A DNA stretch of 64,000 bases. It comes from Allochromatium palmeri. Its GTDB lineage: Bacteria > Pseudomonadota > Gammaproteobacteria > Chromatiales > Chromatiaceae. The stretch is from positions 62,001-126,000 of the forward strand of contig NZ_WNKT01000004.1 in NCBI RefSeq assembly GCF_009720725.1, in the 5' to 3' direction. The position numbers and the translations under genes are program-made. The notes under the pieces were generated by a model. The model was not told the origin of the DNA, did no database searches, and worked only from the letters and a program-made list of their open reading frames with translations. This document shows positions 8,563 to 17,900 of this stretch, piece by piece. Within the stretch, counting starts at the first letter, position 1, and the number at the start of each line of letters is the position of its first letter.

Positions 8563-11500
8563 ATGGATGACACCAAGACACCCGCGACCGAACCGGAACA
8601 GGCCGTGCCAGCCTCCAGGCCGCGCCGCCGACGTTGGCTCGGCTGGCTGGCTGGCTCACTGCTGGCGCTGGTGCTGATGCTGGCGACCGGGGTTGGTGTG
8701 CTCCTCGGCACCCAGAGCGGACTGCGCTGGGGCCTGGAGCTGGCGCAGCGTCTCGCGCCCGAGACCCTGAGCGTCGGCCAGATCGAGGGGCGCGTGCGCG
8801 ATCGTCTGCGACTGTCGGACCTGACCGTGACGCTGCCGACACTGAACCTGCATTTTGGCCTAATTGAGCTGGATTGGTCGCCGCGCATGCTCCCGACGGG
8901 TGTTCTCGCCGTCAAGCGTCTGGCTGTCAGTGACCTGGACGTGGCGCTGGCGCCTAAGACCGAGGAGGACGACGCGCCGCTGACCCTGCCCGCGATCGTC
9001 CTGCCGCTCGGCGTCGAGGTCGGGGAGATCCATCTGGAACGTTTGCGAATCCTGACGATGGGTGTCGAGAAACCGCTCTTTGCCCTGGAGTCGGCGCGGC
9101 TCGTCGACAGCCGTTTCGCCGGTGGCGAGCTGGATCTCGGGCGCTTGGACGCGCGTCTGCTCGATCCCGCCTTGAGCGCCAGCCTTCGTGGACGGGCGAC
9201 CCTGACCGAGCACTATCCGCTCGATCTCGACCTCGATTGGGCGCTGAGCCTGCCGCCGGAGGCGCGTCTCGCGGGCGCAGGCCGGGTGAGCGGCGATCTG
9301 CAACGGCTCGCGCTGACCCAGACCCTGAGCGGTTCGGTCGAGGCTGAACTGACAACCGAGGTGCGCGACCTGCTCGGTACGCTGGGCTGGGATGGTCAGC
9401 TCAACGTCGCGCGGGTCGATCTGCCAAGCTTCCAGGCGGATCTGCCGCCGATCGAGGTTCAGGCGCGGCTCAAGACCCAGGGTACGCTCGCTGAGGCGGC
9501 GCTCTCGGGGACGCTCGACGCGCACGCACCGGACCGACCCGAGTTCGGACAGCCGGCCCTGGCGCTCGATCTGCTGTGGACAGAGAAGCGGCTGATGGTC
9601 CGCACGCTGGAGCTGAACGAGCCGGTCTCAACAGCCGATCTACGGCTCCAGGGCGAACTGGACCTGAGCCAGGAGCCGAGCCGCTTCGCCCTGGAGGGCG
9701 ATTGGAAACGGCTGCGCTGGCCGCTGAGCGGCGAGCTGATCGCCGAATCCAACGAGGGCGCACTAACGGCTTCGGGCAGCTTCGAGTCGTTCGTCTATCA
9801 GCTGTCCGGGCAGGTCGCCAGCCCCGGCGCCCCGAGCGCTGGCATCGCCCTGATCGGGCAGGGGACAGCCACTGGAACCGTGCTCGAATCTTTCGCGCTC
9901 GACACGCTCGATGGGCGTCTGGAGGGCGCGGGCACGCTGACCTGGGCGCCGGAGCTGGCCTGGGATCTGAGCCTGGGCGCAACGAATCTGAATCCAGGCG
10001 TCTATGTGCCCGACTGGCCCGGACGCATCGATGGACGCCTGACCAGCCAGGGGACGCTCGGCGACGATGGTCCCAGGCTGACCGCTGTGATCGAGACGCT
10101 GAGCGGGCGTCTGCGCGATTATCCGATCGCCGCCAGCGGCCAGGTGCGCATGGAGGGCGATAGCCTCCAGGTCGAAGGATTGAGTGCGGCCTCCGGTCCC
10201 AGCCAGCTGCGCGTCGATGGACGCCTCGATCAAAGCCGGCTGGATCTCAGCTTCGCGCTCGACTCGCCTGATCTGGCCAACCTCTGGCCCGAGGCACGGG
10301 GGCGCTTGACGGCGACCGGTCGCGTTCAGGGGACGACCGAAGCCCCGCGCGTGACGTTCGATCTCAACGGCGACCAGATGGTCTTGGCCGAGAACGCACT
10401 CGCTGAGTTGCGTGGCACAGCCGATCTGGATCTGGCCCCGAGCGGACGCTTCTCACTCCAGCTCAGGGGTCGCGATCTGGTCGCCGGCGGAATGAGCTGG
10501 AGCGGACTGGAACTGCGCGGCGATGGACAGATGAGCGATCATCGGCTCTCGGCGCGGCTCACGGGCCAACCGCTCGGACTCAGCCTGGAGGCCACGGGCG
10601 CACTCGCCGAAGGTGGCAGCTACAGCGGTCGGGTGTCGTCGCTGCAACTCGACAGCCAGGATTGGGGCACCTGGTCGCTTCAGCGTCCGCTGCCCCTGAC
10701 GCTCGATGGCGAGCGAATCGTCGCCGGACCCCTGTGTCTGCGCCAAGCCGCCCAGGGCGCGGGTGGTTGTGTCGGCTTCGAGCAGACGGCCGCCGGGCGC
10801 TGGGCTGCCGAACTCGATCTGGACCGGCTCGATTTTGCCTTGCTCAAGGATCTGCTGCCCGAGACCCTGATTGCCGAGGGTGCCGGGCGGATCAAGGGCC
10901 GCTTCCAGGCCAATGGCGCCATCCTGAGCGGCACCGCCACCGCCGAGATTCCCAAGGGCCGCGTCCAGCTCGCATTCGGGAAGGGCCAGCGCGAGGAGCT
11001 GGATTTCTCCAACGCCCAACTGACGCTCAATTCGGGGGCCAATGGACTCTCGACGCGACTGGCCATCCCGCTCGCCGGCCTCGGCCAGATCGAGGCCGAC
11101 CTGAGTCTTCCCGGCTGGCGTCTGGACGCTCCGGCGCGTCCGGCCCAGTCACTGCGCGGCCGGTTGCGCGCCGAGATCCGTGATCTGACGCCCCTGGCCA
11201 GTCTGGCGCCCGACATCAGTGGACTCAAGGGGCGCATCGAGACCGATCTGACGCTGGGCGGTACCCTCAGTCAGCCTGGTGTCAGCGGACGCTTCGAGGT
11301 CAAGGACGTGAACTTTCAGCTCCCCTTGCTGGCGCTCAAGGTCAAGGACATGACCATCAGCGCCCGCGCGCCTTCATTCCAGAGCTTCGACATCCGTGGC
11401 ACGGCCAACCTTGGCGGCGGCCAACTGACGCTGACCGGATCGGGAGGCACCGACGGCGCGGGGCCGACGGCCAGGCTGCGTATTGAAGGTGAAAAGCTCA

Positions 11501-12309
11501 AGCTCGCCGACACCAAGGAGTATTTCGTGCGTCTCTCGCCGGGTATCGACATCGAGGTCAGTCCCGGCGGCGCGGTCGTGCGCGGCGAGATTCGTGTTCC
11601 CGAGGCCCGCATCCGTCCACGCTCACTGCCGACCGGCACCGTCTCGCCATCGAGCGACGTGGTGCTCGAAACCAAGGAGCGCGGCACAGCCTTCCCCGTC
11701 ACGCTCGACCTGCGTCTGGTGTTCGGCAACGAGGTCACGATCGACGCCTTCGGCGTGCGCGGGCGTCTCTCGGGCGCTCTGCGCGTCCTGCAGAATCCGG
11801 GACGCGACATGCTGGGCGACGGTCAGTTACAGATCACCGAGGGGCAATACCGGCTCAGTGGCGGCTTTGGGATCGCGGCTGAACTCGGCGCGCCGCTGAC
11901 CATCACTCAGGGGCGGCTCATCTATGCCAAGAGTCCGATCGGCAATCCGGGGTTGTTGCTCCAGGCCGAGCGCGAGGGCGGCGACACCACCGCCGGAGTC
12001 CGGGTGATCGGCACGCTGCGTACTCCCAAGATGACCTTTTTCTCCGACAGTGATCCAGGCATGACCCAGGCCGATATTACCAAGTATCTCATGACCGGCA
12101 TCCCGCCCTCGGCCAATGACCGGACCGAGCAGGCGGGGTTGACGGTTGGGACCTATATCGCCCCCAAGATCTATATGGAATATGAAAGCGGACTCGGCGA
12201 CGAGCCCAACAAGGTCAAGCTGCGCTACGACGTCTCCAAGCACATCGAATTTCAGAGCGAAAATGGCGAGAGTCAAGGTGCCGACATCTTCTTCAAATTC
12301 GAAAACTGA
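8563..12309 (+). CDS. tamB: Translocation and assembly module protein TamB (AsmA-like lipid-transport bridge)
   Basis: This 1248-residue protein has an N-terminal Arg-rich stretch (about residues 24-28) followed by one membrane anchor (about 29-50), then a very long region of repeated amphipathic beta-strand segments. The C-terminal TamB domain (about residues 900-1248) is recognisable from ITEGQYRLSGGFGI, PGLLLQAER, and the end segment VKLRYDVSKHIEFQSENG. TamB spans the periplasm from the inner membrane to TamA and belongs to the bridge-like AsmA family implicated in phospholipid delivery. It directly follows tamA. Its last 47 nt overlap the proposed start of the acyltransferase gene. Confidence 0.93.
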   Translation: MDDTKTPATEPEQAVPASRPRRRRWLGWLAGSLLALVLMLATGVGVLLGTQSGLRWGLELAQRLAPETLSVGQIEGRVRDRLRLSDLTVTLPTLNLHFGLIELDWSPRMLPTGVLAVKRLAVSDLDVALAPKTEEDDAPLTLPAIVLPLGVEVGEIHLERLRILTMGVEKPLFALESARLVDSRFAGGELDLGRLDARLLDPALSASLRGRATLTEHYPLDLDLDWALSLPPEARLAGAGRVSGDLQRLALTQTLSGSVEAELTTEVRDLLGTLGWDGQLNVARVDLPSFQADLPPIEVQARLKTQGTLAEAALSGTLDAHAPDRPEFGQPALALDLLWTEKRLMVRTLELNEPVSTADLRLQGELDLSQEPSRFALEGDWKRLRWPLSGELIAESNEGALTASGSFESFVYQLSGQVASPGAPSAGIALIGQGTATGTVLESFALDTLDGRLEGAGTLTWAPELAWDLSLGATNLNPGVYVPDWPGRIDGRLTSQGTLGDDGPRLTAVIETLSGRLRDYPIAASGQVRMEGDSLQVEGLSAASGPSQLRVDGRLDQSRLDLSFALDSPDLANLWPEARGRLTATGRVQGTTEAPRVTFDLNGDQMVLAENALAELRGTADLDLAPSGRFSLQLRGRDLVAGGMSWSGLELRGDGQMSDHRLSARLTGQPLGLSLEATGALAEGGSYSGRVSSLQLDSQDWGTWSLQRPLPLTLDGERIVAGPLCLRQAAQGAGGCVGFEQTAAGRWAAELDLDRLDFALLKDLLPETLIAEGAGRIKGRFQANGAILSGTATAEIPKGRVQLAFGKGQREELDFSNAQLTLNSGANGLSTRLAIPLAGLGQIEADLSLPGWRLDAPARPAQSLRGRLRAEIRDLTPLASLAPDISGLKGRIETDLTLGGTLSQPGVSGRFEVKDVNFQLPLLALKVKDMTISARAPSFQSFDIRGTANLGGGQLTLTGSGGTDGAGPTARLRIEGEKLKLADTKEYFVRLSPGIDIEVSPGGAVVRGEIRVPEARIRPRSLPTGTVSPSSDVVLETKERGTAFPVTLDLRLVFGNEVTIDAFGVRGRLSGALRVLQNPGRDMLGDGQLQITEGQYRLSGGFGIAAELGAPLTITQGRLIYAKSPIGNPGLLLQAEREGGDTTAGVRVIGTLRTPKMTFFSDSDPGMTQADITKYLMTGIPPSANDRTEQAGLTVGTYIAPKIYMEYESGLGDEPNKVKLRYDVSKHIEFQSENGESQGADIFFKFEN

Positions 12310-13246
12310 TCGGTCACTCTGGCATCCGCGCACCTGGCCGAGCTGGCTGGGAGTGTGGCTGATCCAGGCGTTGGGCTGGCTGCCGTTTCCGCTTCTCTGG
12401 GCGCTTGGTTCGGTGCTCGGGCGTCTCGGGTATCTGCTGGCCGGCTCGCGGCGTCTGGTCGCGCGGCGCAATCTGGAGATCTGCTTTCCGGAGATCACGG
12501 GTTCGGCACGCGAGCGCCTGCTGCGCACCCATTTCGGCTGGCTCGGGGTGGCCGCGTTCTGTCAGGGCTTCGGCTGGAGCGCCTCGCGTGCCCGGCTGGC
12601 ACGTCTGGTGCGCCTGCGCCACCGTGAGCGCGTCGATGCCTGCCTCGCTGAGGGGCGGCCGGTGATCATTCTGCTGCCGCATTTCGTCGGACTGGAACTC
12701 GGTGGTCAGGCTTTTTCGGCGTTGGTGCATTCGGGCATCTGCATGTACCAGAAAATCCGCAACCCGGTGGTCGAGCACCATGTCAAATGCACGCGCCACC
12801 GCTTCGGCGGCATCTCGATCGAGCGCCAGGACGATCTGCGCGGACTGATCCGCGAAGTCAAGCGCGGCACACCCTTTTTGTATCTGCCCGATCAGGATGG
12901 CGGGCGACGTGGGATCTTCGTACCCTTCTGCGGTATCCCAGCCTCGACCGTGCCCATGCTCGGGCGTTTTGCGGCCATGACGAACGCTGTGGTCATTCCG
13001 ACCTTCCCGCGCTTTCTGCCCAGAGGTCAGGGCATGGAGCTGATCTTCGATCCGCCACTCGACGCCTTCCCGAGCGACGATCCGGAGCAGGATACAGCCC
13101 GCATGAATCAGGTCATCGAGTCCCGCTTGCGCGACATGCCGGAGCAATACTTCTGGGTCCATCGTCGCTTCAAGACCCGACCGCCGGGGGAGGCGTCCAT
13201 CTATCCGCCGAAGTGTAAAAAACGTCGCGCGGGCACCAAAAGATAG
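12263..13246 (+). CDS. LpxL/HtrB-type lipid A acyltransferase
   Basis: The protein (about 327 residues) belongs to the lysophospholipid/lipid A acyltransferase family. It has an N-terminal hydrophobic anchor after LWHPRTWPSWLG, the catalytic motif H-x4-E in LLPHFVGLELGG, the second conserved block YLPDQDGGRRGIFVPFCG, and the ending YFWVHRRFKTRPPGE typical of LpxL proteins. It should add a secondary acyl chain to lipid A at the inner membrane. The start is uncertain: ATG 12263 and GTG 12278 both lie within the 3' end of tamB, and no canonical start follows before the hydrophobic segment. The tamAB context fits outer-membrane biogenesis. Which LpxL paralogue (lauroyl or other acyl donor) cannot be read. 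Confidence 0.85.
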   Translation: MARVKVPTSSSNSKTDRSLWHPRTWPSWLGVWLIQALGWLPFPLLWALGSVLGRLGYLLAGSRRLVARRNLEICFPEITGSARERLLRTHFGWLGVAAFCQGFGWSASRARLARLVRLRHRERVDACLAEGRPVIILLPHFVGLELGGQAFSALVHSGICMYQKIRNPVVEHHVKCTRHRFGGISIERQDDLRGLIREVKRGTPFLYLPDQDGGRRGIFVPFCGIPASTVPMLGRFAAMTNAVVIPTFPRFLPRGQGMELIFDPPLDAFPSDDPEQDTARMNQVIESRLRDMPEQYFWVHRRFKTRPPGEASIYPPKCKKRRAGTKR

Positions 13247-13255
13247 GTCACAGCC

Positions 13256-14221
13256 GTGTTCGAGATCGACAGACGCGATTGGCGTTGGGGCCGCGCGCGC
13301 GACTGGCTGCTCGGTGCAACACTGTTACTGGGGCTGGTGATTGCCGTTGAGTTCATGGTCGGCTGGGGACCGCTGCTGGCGCCCTGGCACGAACTCTCGC
13401 CCTGGCTGCTCGCCTGGCTGTTCCTGCTCACGGCCCTGAGCTATGGACTGCGCGCGCGGCGGGTGAGTGAGTATTTCGGCGCCCGTCTCGCCGGGCGCTT
13501 CCCGACTGTGCTGCGGCTGAGCATTCTGCACAACACGGCCAACAATCTGCTGCCGATGCGCACGGGCGAGCTGGTCTTTCCCTGGCTGATGCGACGCTAT
13601 TTCGGACAGGGCCTGTTGGACTCGGGAGCCGCACTGCTCTGGATCCGGCTGCTCGATCTGCATTTCCTGGCGCTGATTGCGCTGTTGATCCTTGAACTCG
13701 GTCATCCATCCTGGCTCTGGTGGCTGGCGGGCGGACTCTGGATGGCGGGGCTTGGCGTGTTGATCCTGCTGTCCGGCCTGGGCGACTCAGCCGTTCTGGC
13801 CGGTCCGGGTCGCGTGCGCTCGATCACGCGCCGGGTACTCCAGGCCGCGCCGCGTGATCCCTGGCTGATCGCACGCGTCTATGGCTGGACGGCCCTGATC
13901 TGGACTCTGAAGTTCGCGGCCTTCACCAGTCTGCTCAAGTTCTTCCTGCCAACGGATGTCTGGCGGCTGCTAGCCGGCGTCATGGGCGCCGAACTCTCCA
14001 GCGTGCTGCCCTTTCATGGCATCGCAGGGTCCGGCAGCTATGAGCTGGCGGCGGTCGCGGCCCTGACACCGCTCGGGGTCGAGCCGAAGCCGGCGCTCGC
14101 CGGCGCGGTCAATCTGCATCTGTTCCTGCTCGGCAGCACGCTGCTGCTCGGCGCGCTGGCCTTTTTACTGCCGGGTGGTGGTGCGGCGTGCTCTCAGGTG
14201 AACGCCAAGTCAAGTGCCTGA
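13256..14221 (+). CDS. Lysylphosphatidylglycerol-synthase-like transmembrane protein (flippase fold)
   Basis: The 321-residue polytopic membrane protein has about seven to eight hydrophobic helices. It carries the family segment LHNTANNLLPMRTGELVFPWLMRRYFG (N-L-L-P-x-R-x-G-E motif, residues about 96-122) and a C-terminal SSVLPFHGIAGSGSYE motif. Both are typical of the membrane domain shared with MprF and the AglD-like UPF0104 proteins. No lysyl-transfer domain is present, so a lipid flippase or transporter role is inferred, not lipid aminoacylation. It begins at GTG 13256, nine nt after the acyltransferase, and likely ends the glk-tamAB transcript. Confidence 0.75.
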   Translation: MFEIDRRDWRWGRARDWLLGATLLLGLVIAVEFMVGWGPLLAPWHELSPWLLAWLFLLTALSYGLRARRVSEYFGARLAGRFPTVLRLSILHNTANNLLPMRTGELVFPWLMRRYFGQGLLDSGAALLWIRLLDLHFLALIALLILELGHPSWLWWLAGGLWMAGLGVLILLSGLGDSAVLAGPGRVRSITRRVLQAAPRDPWLIARVYGWTALIWTLKFAAFTSLLKFFLPTDVWRLLAGVMGAELSSVLPFHGIAGSGSYELAAVAALTPLGVEPKPALAGAVNLHLFLLGSTLLLGALAFLLPGGGAACSQVNAKSSA

Positions 14222-14240
14222 GAGGCTGGCAGCCGTGATG

Positions 14241-14268
14241 GGCCGAGCGTTGCTGGTCCCGCTCGGCC
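14241..14268. terminator. GC-rich hairpin between convergent genes
   Basis: A perfect 9-bp inverted repeat (GGCCGAGCG at 14241-14249 and CGCTCGGCC at 14260-14268, 10-nt loop) lies between the stop of the plus-strand flippase-like gene and the stop of the minus-strand small gene. It lacks a T-run on either strand, so intrinsic termination would be weak. Its position suggests a shared 3' hairpin. Confidence 0.45.
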
Positions 14269-14273
14269 GTGGT

Positions 14274-14588
14274 TCAGGCCAGGCGACGCGCCATAGGCGG
14301 CTCGTACCACGGTTCAGGGCGCCGGCGTTGAAACTTGGCCTGCTCAGGATTCTCGCGCAGGTCGAGCGAATTGAGATACCGCCAGACGCAGCTTGCGAAG
14401 AAGTAGGCGTCTTCCTGGAGGAATTCCAAGCGCGCGACCGTCGTGTAATGCCGTCGAATAGTGTCAGCATGTCGAGCCGCAAACTCATCTTCGGATAGCC
14501 GGCGATCGCTTGTCAGTGCTGATTTGATATCTGGGATCATCGCCAGATCATCAAAAAAAGCCCCACCGATACGAATTTTCTCCACCAT
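14274..14588 (-). CDS. Unrecognised 104-residue protein
   Basis: I do not recognise this protein. It begins MVEKIRIGGAFF, has a moderately charged centre (SEDEFAARHADTIRRHYTTV), an aromatic stretch (FLQEDAYFFASCVWRYLNSL) and a basic C-terminus (RRRPEPWYEPPMARR). No signal peptide or membrane helix is evident. GGAGG 7 nt before the ATG at 14588 makes translation likely, and its upstream DNA is AT-rich with a perfect palindrome. The gene stands alone between convergent and divergent neighbours. It could be a small regulator or an orphan family restricted to related bacteria. Confidence 0.6.
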   Translation of the reverse strand: MVEKIRIGGAFFDDLAMIPDIKSALTSDRRLSEDEFAARHADTIRRHYTTVARLEFLQEDAYFFASCVWRYLNSLDLRENPEQAKFQRRRPEPWYEPPMARRLA

Positions 14589-14610
14589 GATCCGTCCTCC
14601 AGAGATCTTT

Positions 14611-14630
14611 AAGAAAATCATGATTTTCTT
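14611..14630. promoter_or_regulatory. Perfect 20-bp palindrome, probable operator
   Basis: The two 10-nt arms AAGAAAATCA and TGATTTTCTT are exact reverse complements with no spacer. It lies 23-42 nt upstream of the orphan gene start and would cover or abut the transcription start if either TACAAT or TAAAAT just upstream is the -10. There is no GC stem, so it is unlikely to be a terminator. I infer a repressor operator. Confidence 0.45.
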
Positions 14631-14759
14631 ATTTTATTGTATTGATCTGTCATGCTTTTTTGTGGCAGGCTGAATTCTTCCTCGGACGCATTGATGAATA
14701 ACTTCGATTTAAATCCATGTCAATAGCCAGTGAATTCACGCATGATCTGTAGCGTAAAT

Positions 14760-14775
14760 TGTGAAGCACGTCACA
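14760..14775. promoter_or_regulatory. CRP/Vfr-type site
   Basis: The sequence TGTGA-AGCACG-TCACA matches the CRP core consensus TGTGA-N6-TCACA at all ten defined positions, and is flanked by AAAT on the left and GTGTTT on the right. It is about 160 nt upstream of smc and about 170 nt upstream of the divergent orphan gene. No matching promoter is placed with confidence. Confidence 0.4.
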
Positions 14776-14933
14776 GTGTTTGAATTGCCACGGAATGATG
14801 ACAAATCTTTAGGGTTGAACACGAAAAGATCCATGTGCCACGGCCGTCCCTGTCGACTGGAGGCCGTCGACTCAGCACGGTATGCTCCACCCTTTGAATC
14901 CACTGGAATCCAAGTCATGGGCAGACCGACCCG

Positions 14934-17900
14934 ATGAGACTCGAGCGCATCAAGCTCGCCGGCTTCAAATCCTTCGTCGATCCCACAACCGTCTCCTTTC
15001 CGAGCAACCTCGTCGGTGTCGTTGGTCCGAACGGCTGCGGCAAGTCCAATGTGATCGACGCCGTGCGCTGGGTGATGGGCGAGTCCTCGGCCAAGATGCT
15101 GCGCGGCGAGTCCATGGCCGACGTCATCTTCAACGGCAGCACCGGTCGCAAGCCGGTCGGCGTGGCCAGCATCGAGCTGATCTTCGACAACAGCGACGGC
15201 GGGGTCGGGGGCGAGTACGCGGCCTTCAATCAGATCTCGGTCAGACGCCAGGTCGCGCGCGACGGTCAATCCAGTTACTTTCTCAACGGCACCCGCTGTC
15301 GGCGTCGCGACATCCAGGATCTCTTTCTCGGTACCGGACTCGGGCCGCGCTCTTACGCCATCATCGAGCAGGGAATGATCTCGCGTCTCATCGAGGCGCG
15401 CCCCGAGGATCTGCGCCTCTTTCTGGAAGAAGCGGCGGGGATTTCCAAATACAAGGAGCGCCGGCGCGAGACCGAGAACCGTATCCGCCACACGCGCGAG
15501 AATCTCGACCGTCTCAACGATCTGCGCGAAGAGGTCGGCAAGCAGTTGCAGCATCTGGAGCGCCAGGCGGCGACCGCTGAGAAATACAGCCAGTTGCGCG
15601 CCGACGAACGCCGCCTGGATCTGGAACTCAAGGCACTGCGCTGGCGTGCGCTCGAGGATGAACTCCAGTCGCTGAGCCGGCGTCTGGCCGAGGCTGAGAC
15701 CCAGGGCGAGGCCGGGCTGGCCCAACAGCGCCGGCTGGAAGCCGAGATCGAGTCCAAGCGCGAGGCCTACAGCGCCGCCGCCGATGACTTCAATGCCATC
15801 CAGGGTCGCTACTACGCCGTCGGTGCCGAGATCGCCCGTGCCGAGCAGGCCATCCAGTTCGCCAACGAGGAACGGGGCCGGCGTGAAGCCGAGCTGGTGC
15901 GGCTCGACCAGGAACTCTATGAGGCCGGGCAGCACCTGGAGCGCGATCAGGCGCGTCTGACCGAGATCGAGCAGGCACTCACCGTCGATGCGCCGCAGTT
16001 GGCGCAGGCCGAGTCCGAGCTGTCGGAGGCGACAGGCTCGCTCATGACGCTCGAAGATCAGCTCAAGTCCTGGGAGTCCGAGTGGGACGACTTCAATACC
16101 GAGGCGGCACGTCCATCCGAGCAGGCGCAACTGGAGCGGGCGCGACTCACCGCGCTGGAGCAGGCCCAGGGACGCGAGTGCGAGCGCCGGCGACGCATCG
16201 AGGAGGAACGCGCGCGTCTCGATGACGCAGATGTCTCGGCGCGTCTGGAGGAGCTGAGCGAGCGCGAGTCTGTCCTCGACGAGCGGATTGCGGCGCTGGA
16301 AGACGAACGCGACACCGTGCTCGGCACCCTGGCCGGGCACGAAACCGCCTTGCGTGCGCTGGCCGATGCGCTCGATCAGGTCCGCACCCGCCTGCGCGAA
16401 CACAAGGGCCGTCTGGCCTCGCTGACGGCCTTGCAGGAATCCGCGCTGGCCGATACCGACCTCGAACGCCGCGACTGGTTGTCGAACCGGGGACTGACGA
16501 GCGCACCGCGTCTGGTCGAGCGGCTGCGGGTTGAGTCGGGCTGGGAGCGTGCGGTTGAGATCCGTCTGGGCACGGCCCTGCGCGCCGTGACGGTCGAGAC
16601 ACTGGAGGCGGTGGTCTCTGACACCGACGCGCTGCCGCCGGGTCTGGTGCTGCTCGAAACGGCGGCGACGGACGACTTACTCGACCCCGATACTCACGCT
16701 GATCCAGAGAGCGACGATCAGCGGCTCGGCCAGCGTGCGCAGGCGCCCTGGCCAATCACCGGATTGCTCGGTCCGACACGCACGGCCGCACATCTGAGCC
16801 AAGCGCTCGCTGCGCGTCATGCCCTGAGCCTCGACGCGACCCTGATCACGCCCGAAGGCATCGAGGTCGGTCGCAACTGGCTGCGCATTCCGGAGCCGGA
16901 TGGCGCCTCGGGTGTGCTGGAGCGCGCCGAGACCATCACCGCGCTCGAATCCGAGCTGGCCGCGCTTGCCGACGAGGAAGCCGGGCGGCTGAACGATGAG
17001 CAGAACCTCCGCGACACGCGCACCGCATCCGAACAGCGCCGTCTCGCGCTCGAATCCGAACTGGCGGGCCTTGCGCGCGAGCGCTCGTCCTTGCGCTCCG
17101 AGCTGAGCGCCCTGCGGACCCGACTCGAACATCAGGCCGAGCGCCGGCGCGCGCTCGATGACGAATGGGCCGAGCTTGAGCGCCAGGGCGCTGAGTCGCT
17201 GGCCGAAATGGAGGACACGCGCGAACGTCTGCACGACTGGCTGGAGCAGATGGAGACCCTGGCCGAGCGCCGGCTGTCGTTGGAGCAGGAGCGCACCCGG
17301 CTGCGCACCCAGGTAGCCGAGGGGCGCGAGCGCGAACGCGCCTGTCGTGACCGAGCACAGACGTTCCGCATCCAGGTCGAATCCAACCGCGCCGCGCGCG
17401 AGGCGACCCGTCAAAGCCAGACGCGCGCTCAGGCGCAGCAGGTGCAATTGCTCGACCGGCGCGATGAGTTGATGATGGCGCTGGAGGAGGGCGTCGAGCC
17501 GCTGGCTGAGCAGCGCGAGCGTTTGGACGAGCAACTCGTGCTCCAGGTCGAGGTCGAGGACGCCTTGACCGAGGCCCGCCAGCGCCGCGAGTCGCTTGAG
17601 TCCGGGGTGCGCACGCTGGAGCAGGCGCGGCAGCGCACCGAGCAGGAGGTCCGCGACGGCCAGCGCGGTCTGGACGCCCTGCGGCTGGAGCGTCAGGAGC
17701 GTCTGGTGCGCCAGCGCACGCTCGAAGAGCAGTTCGTCGAGCAGGGCGCCAACCAGGGCGTCATTCTGGAGTCACTCGACCCGGCGGCGACCGAGAGTGT
17801 CTGGCAGGAGGAACTGACTAAGATCGGTGCGCGCATCCAGCGTCTGGGCGCGGTCAATCTGGCGGCCGTCGAGGAATTCAAGGAACAGTCCGAGCGCAAG

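Larger units (their letters stand above)
14589..14933. other. AT-rich intergenic region upstream of smc and the small orphan gene
   Basis: This 345-nt gap is clearly richer in A and T than the flanking genes. It holds a 20-bp perfect palindrome next to the orphan gene, candidate minus-strand -10 hexamers TACAAT (14636-14641) and TAAAAT (14631-14636), and a CRP-type inverted repeat. I see no convincing smc promoter and no open reading frame with coding character. Confidence 0.6.

Noticed and set aside
14736-14933. Sigma70 promoter of smc
   Set aside because: TTGAAT with AAATCT 17 nt downstream was tried, but the -10 matches only two of six positions, so I did not annotate it.
14736-16403. Minus-strand frame antisense to smc
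   Set aside because: The repetitive Leu/Gly/Arg content mirrors the coiled-coil codons; no independent features were seen.
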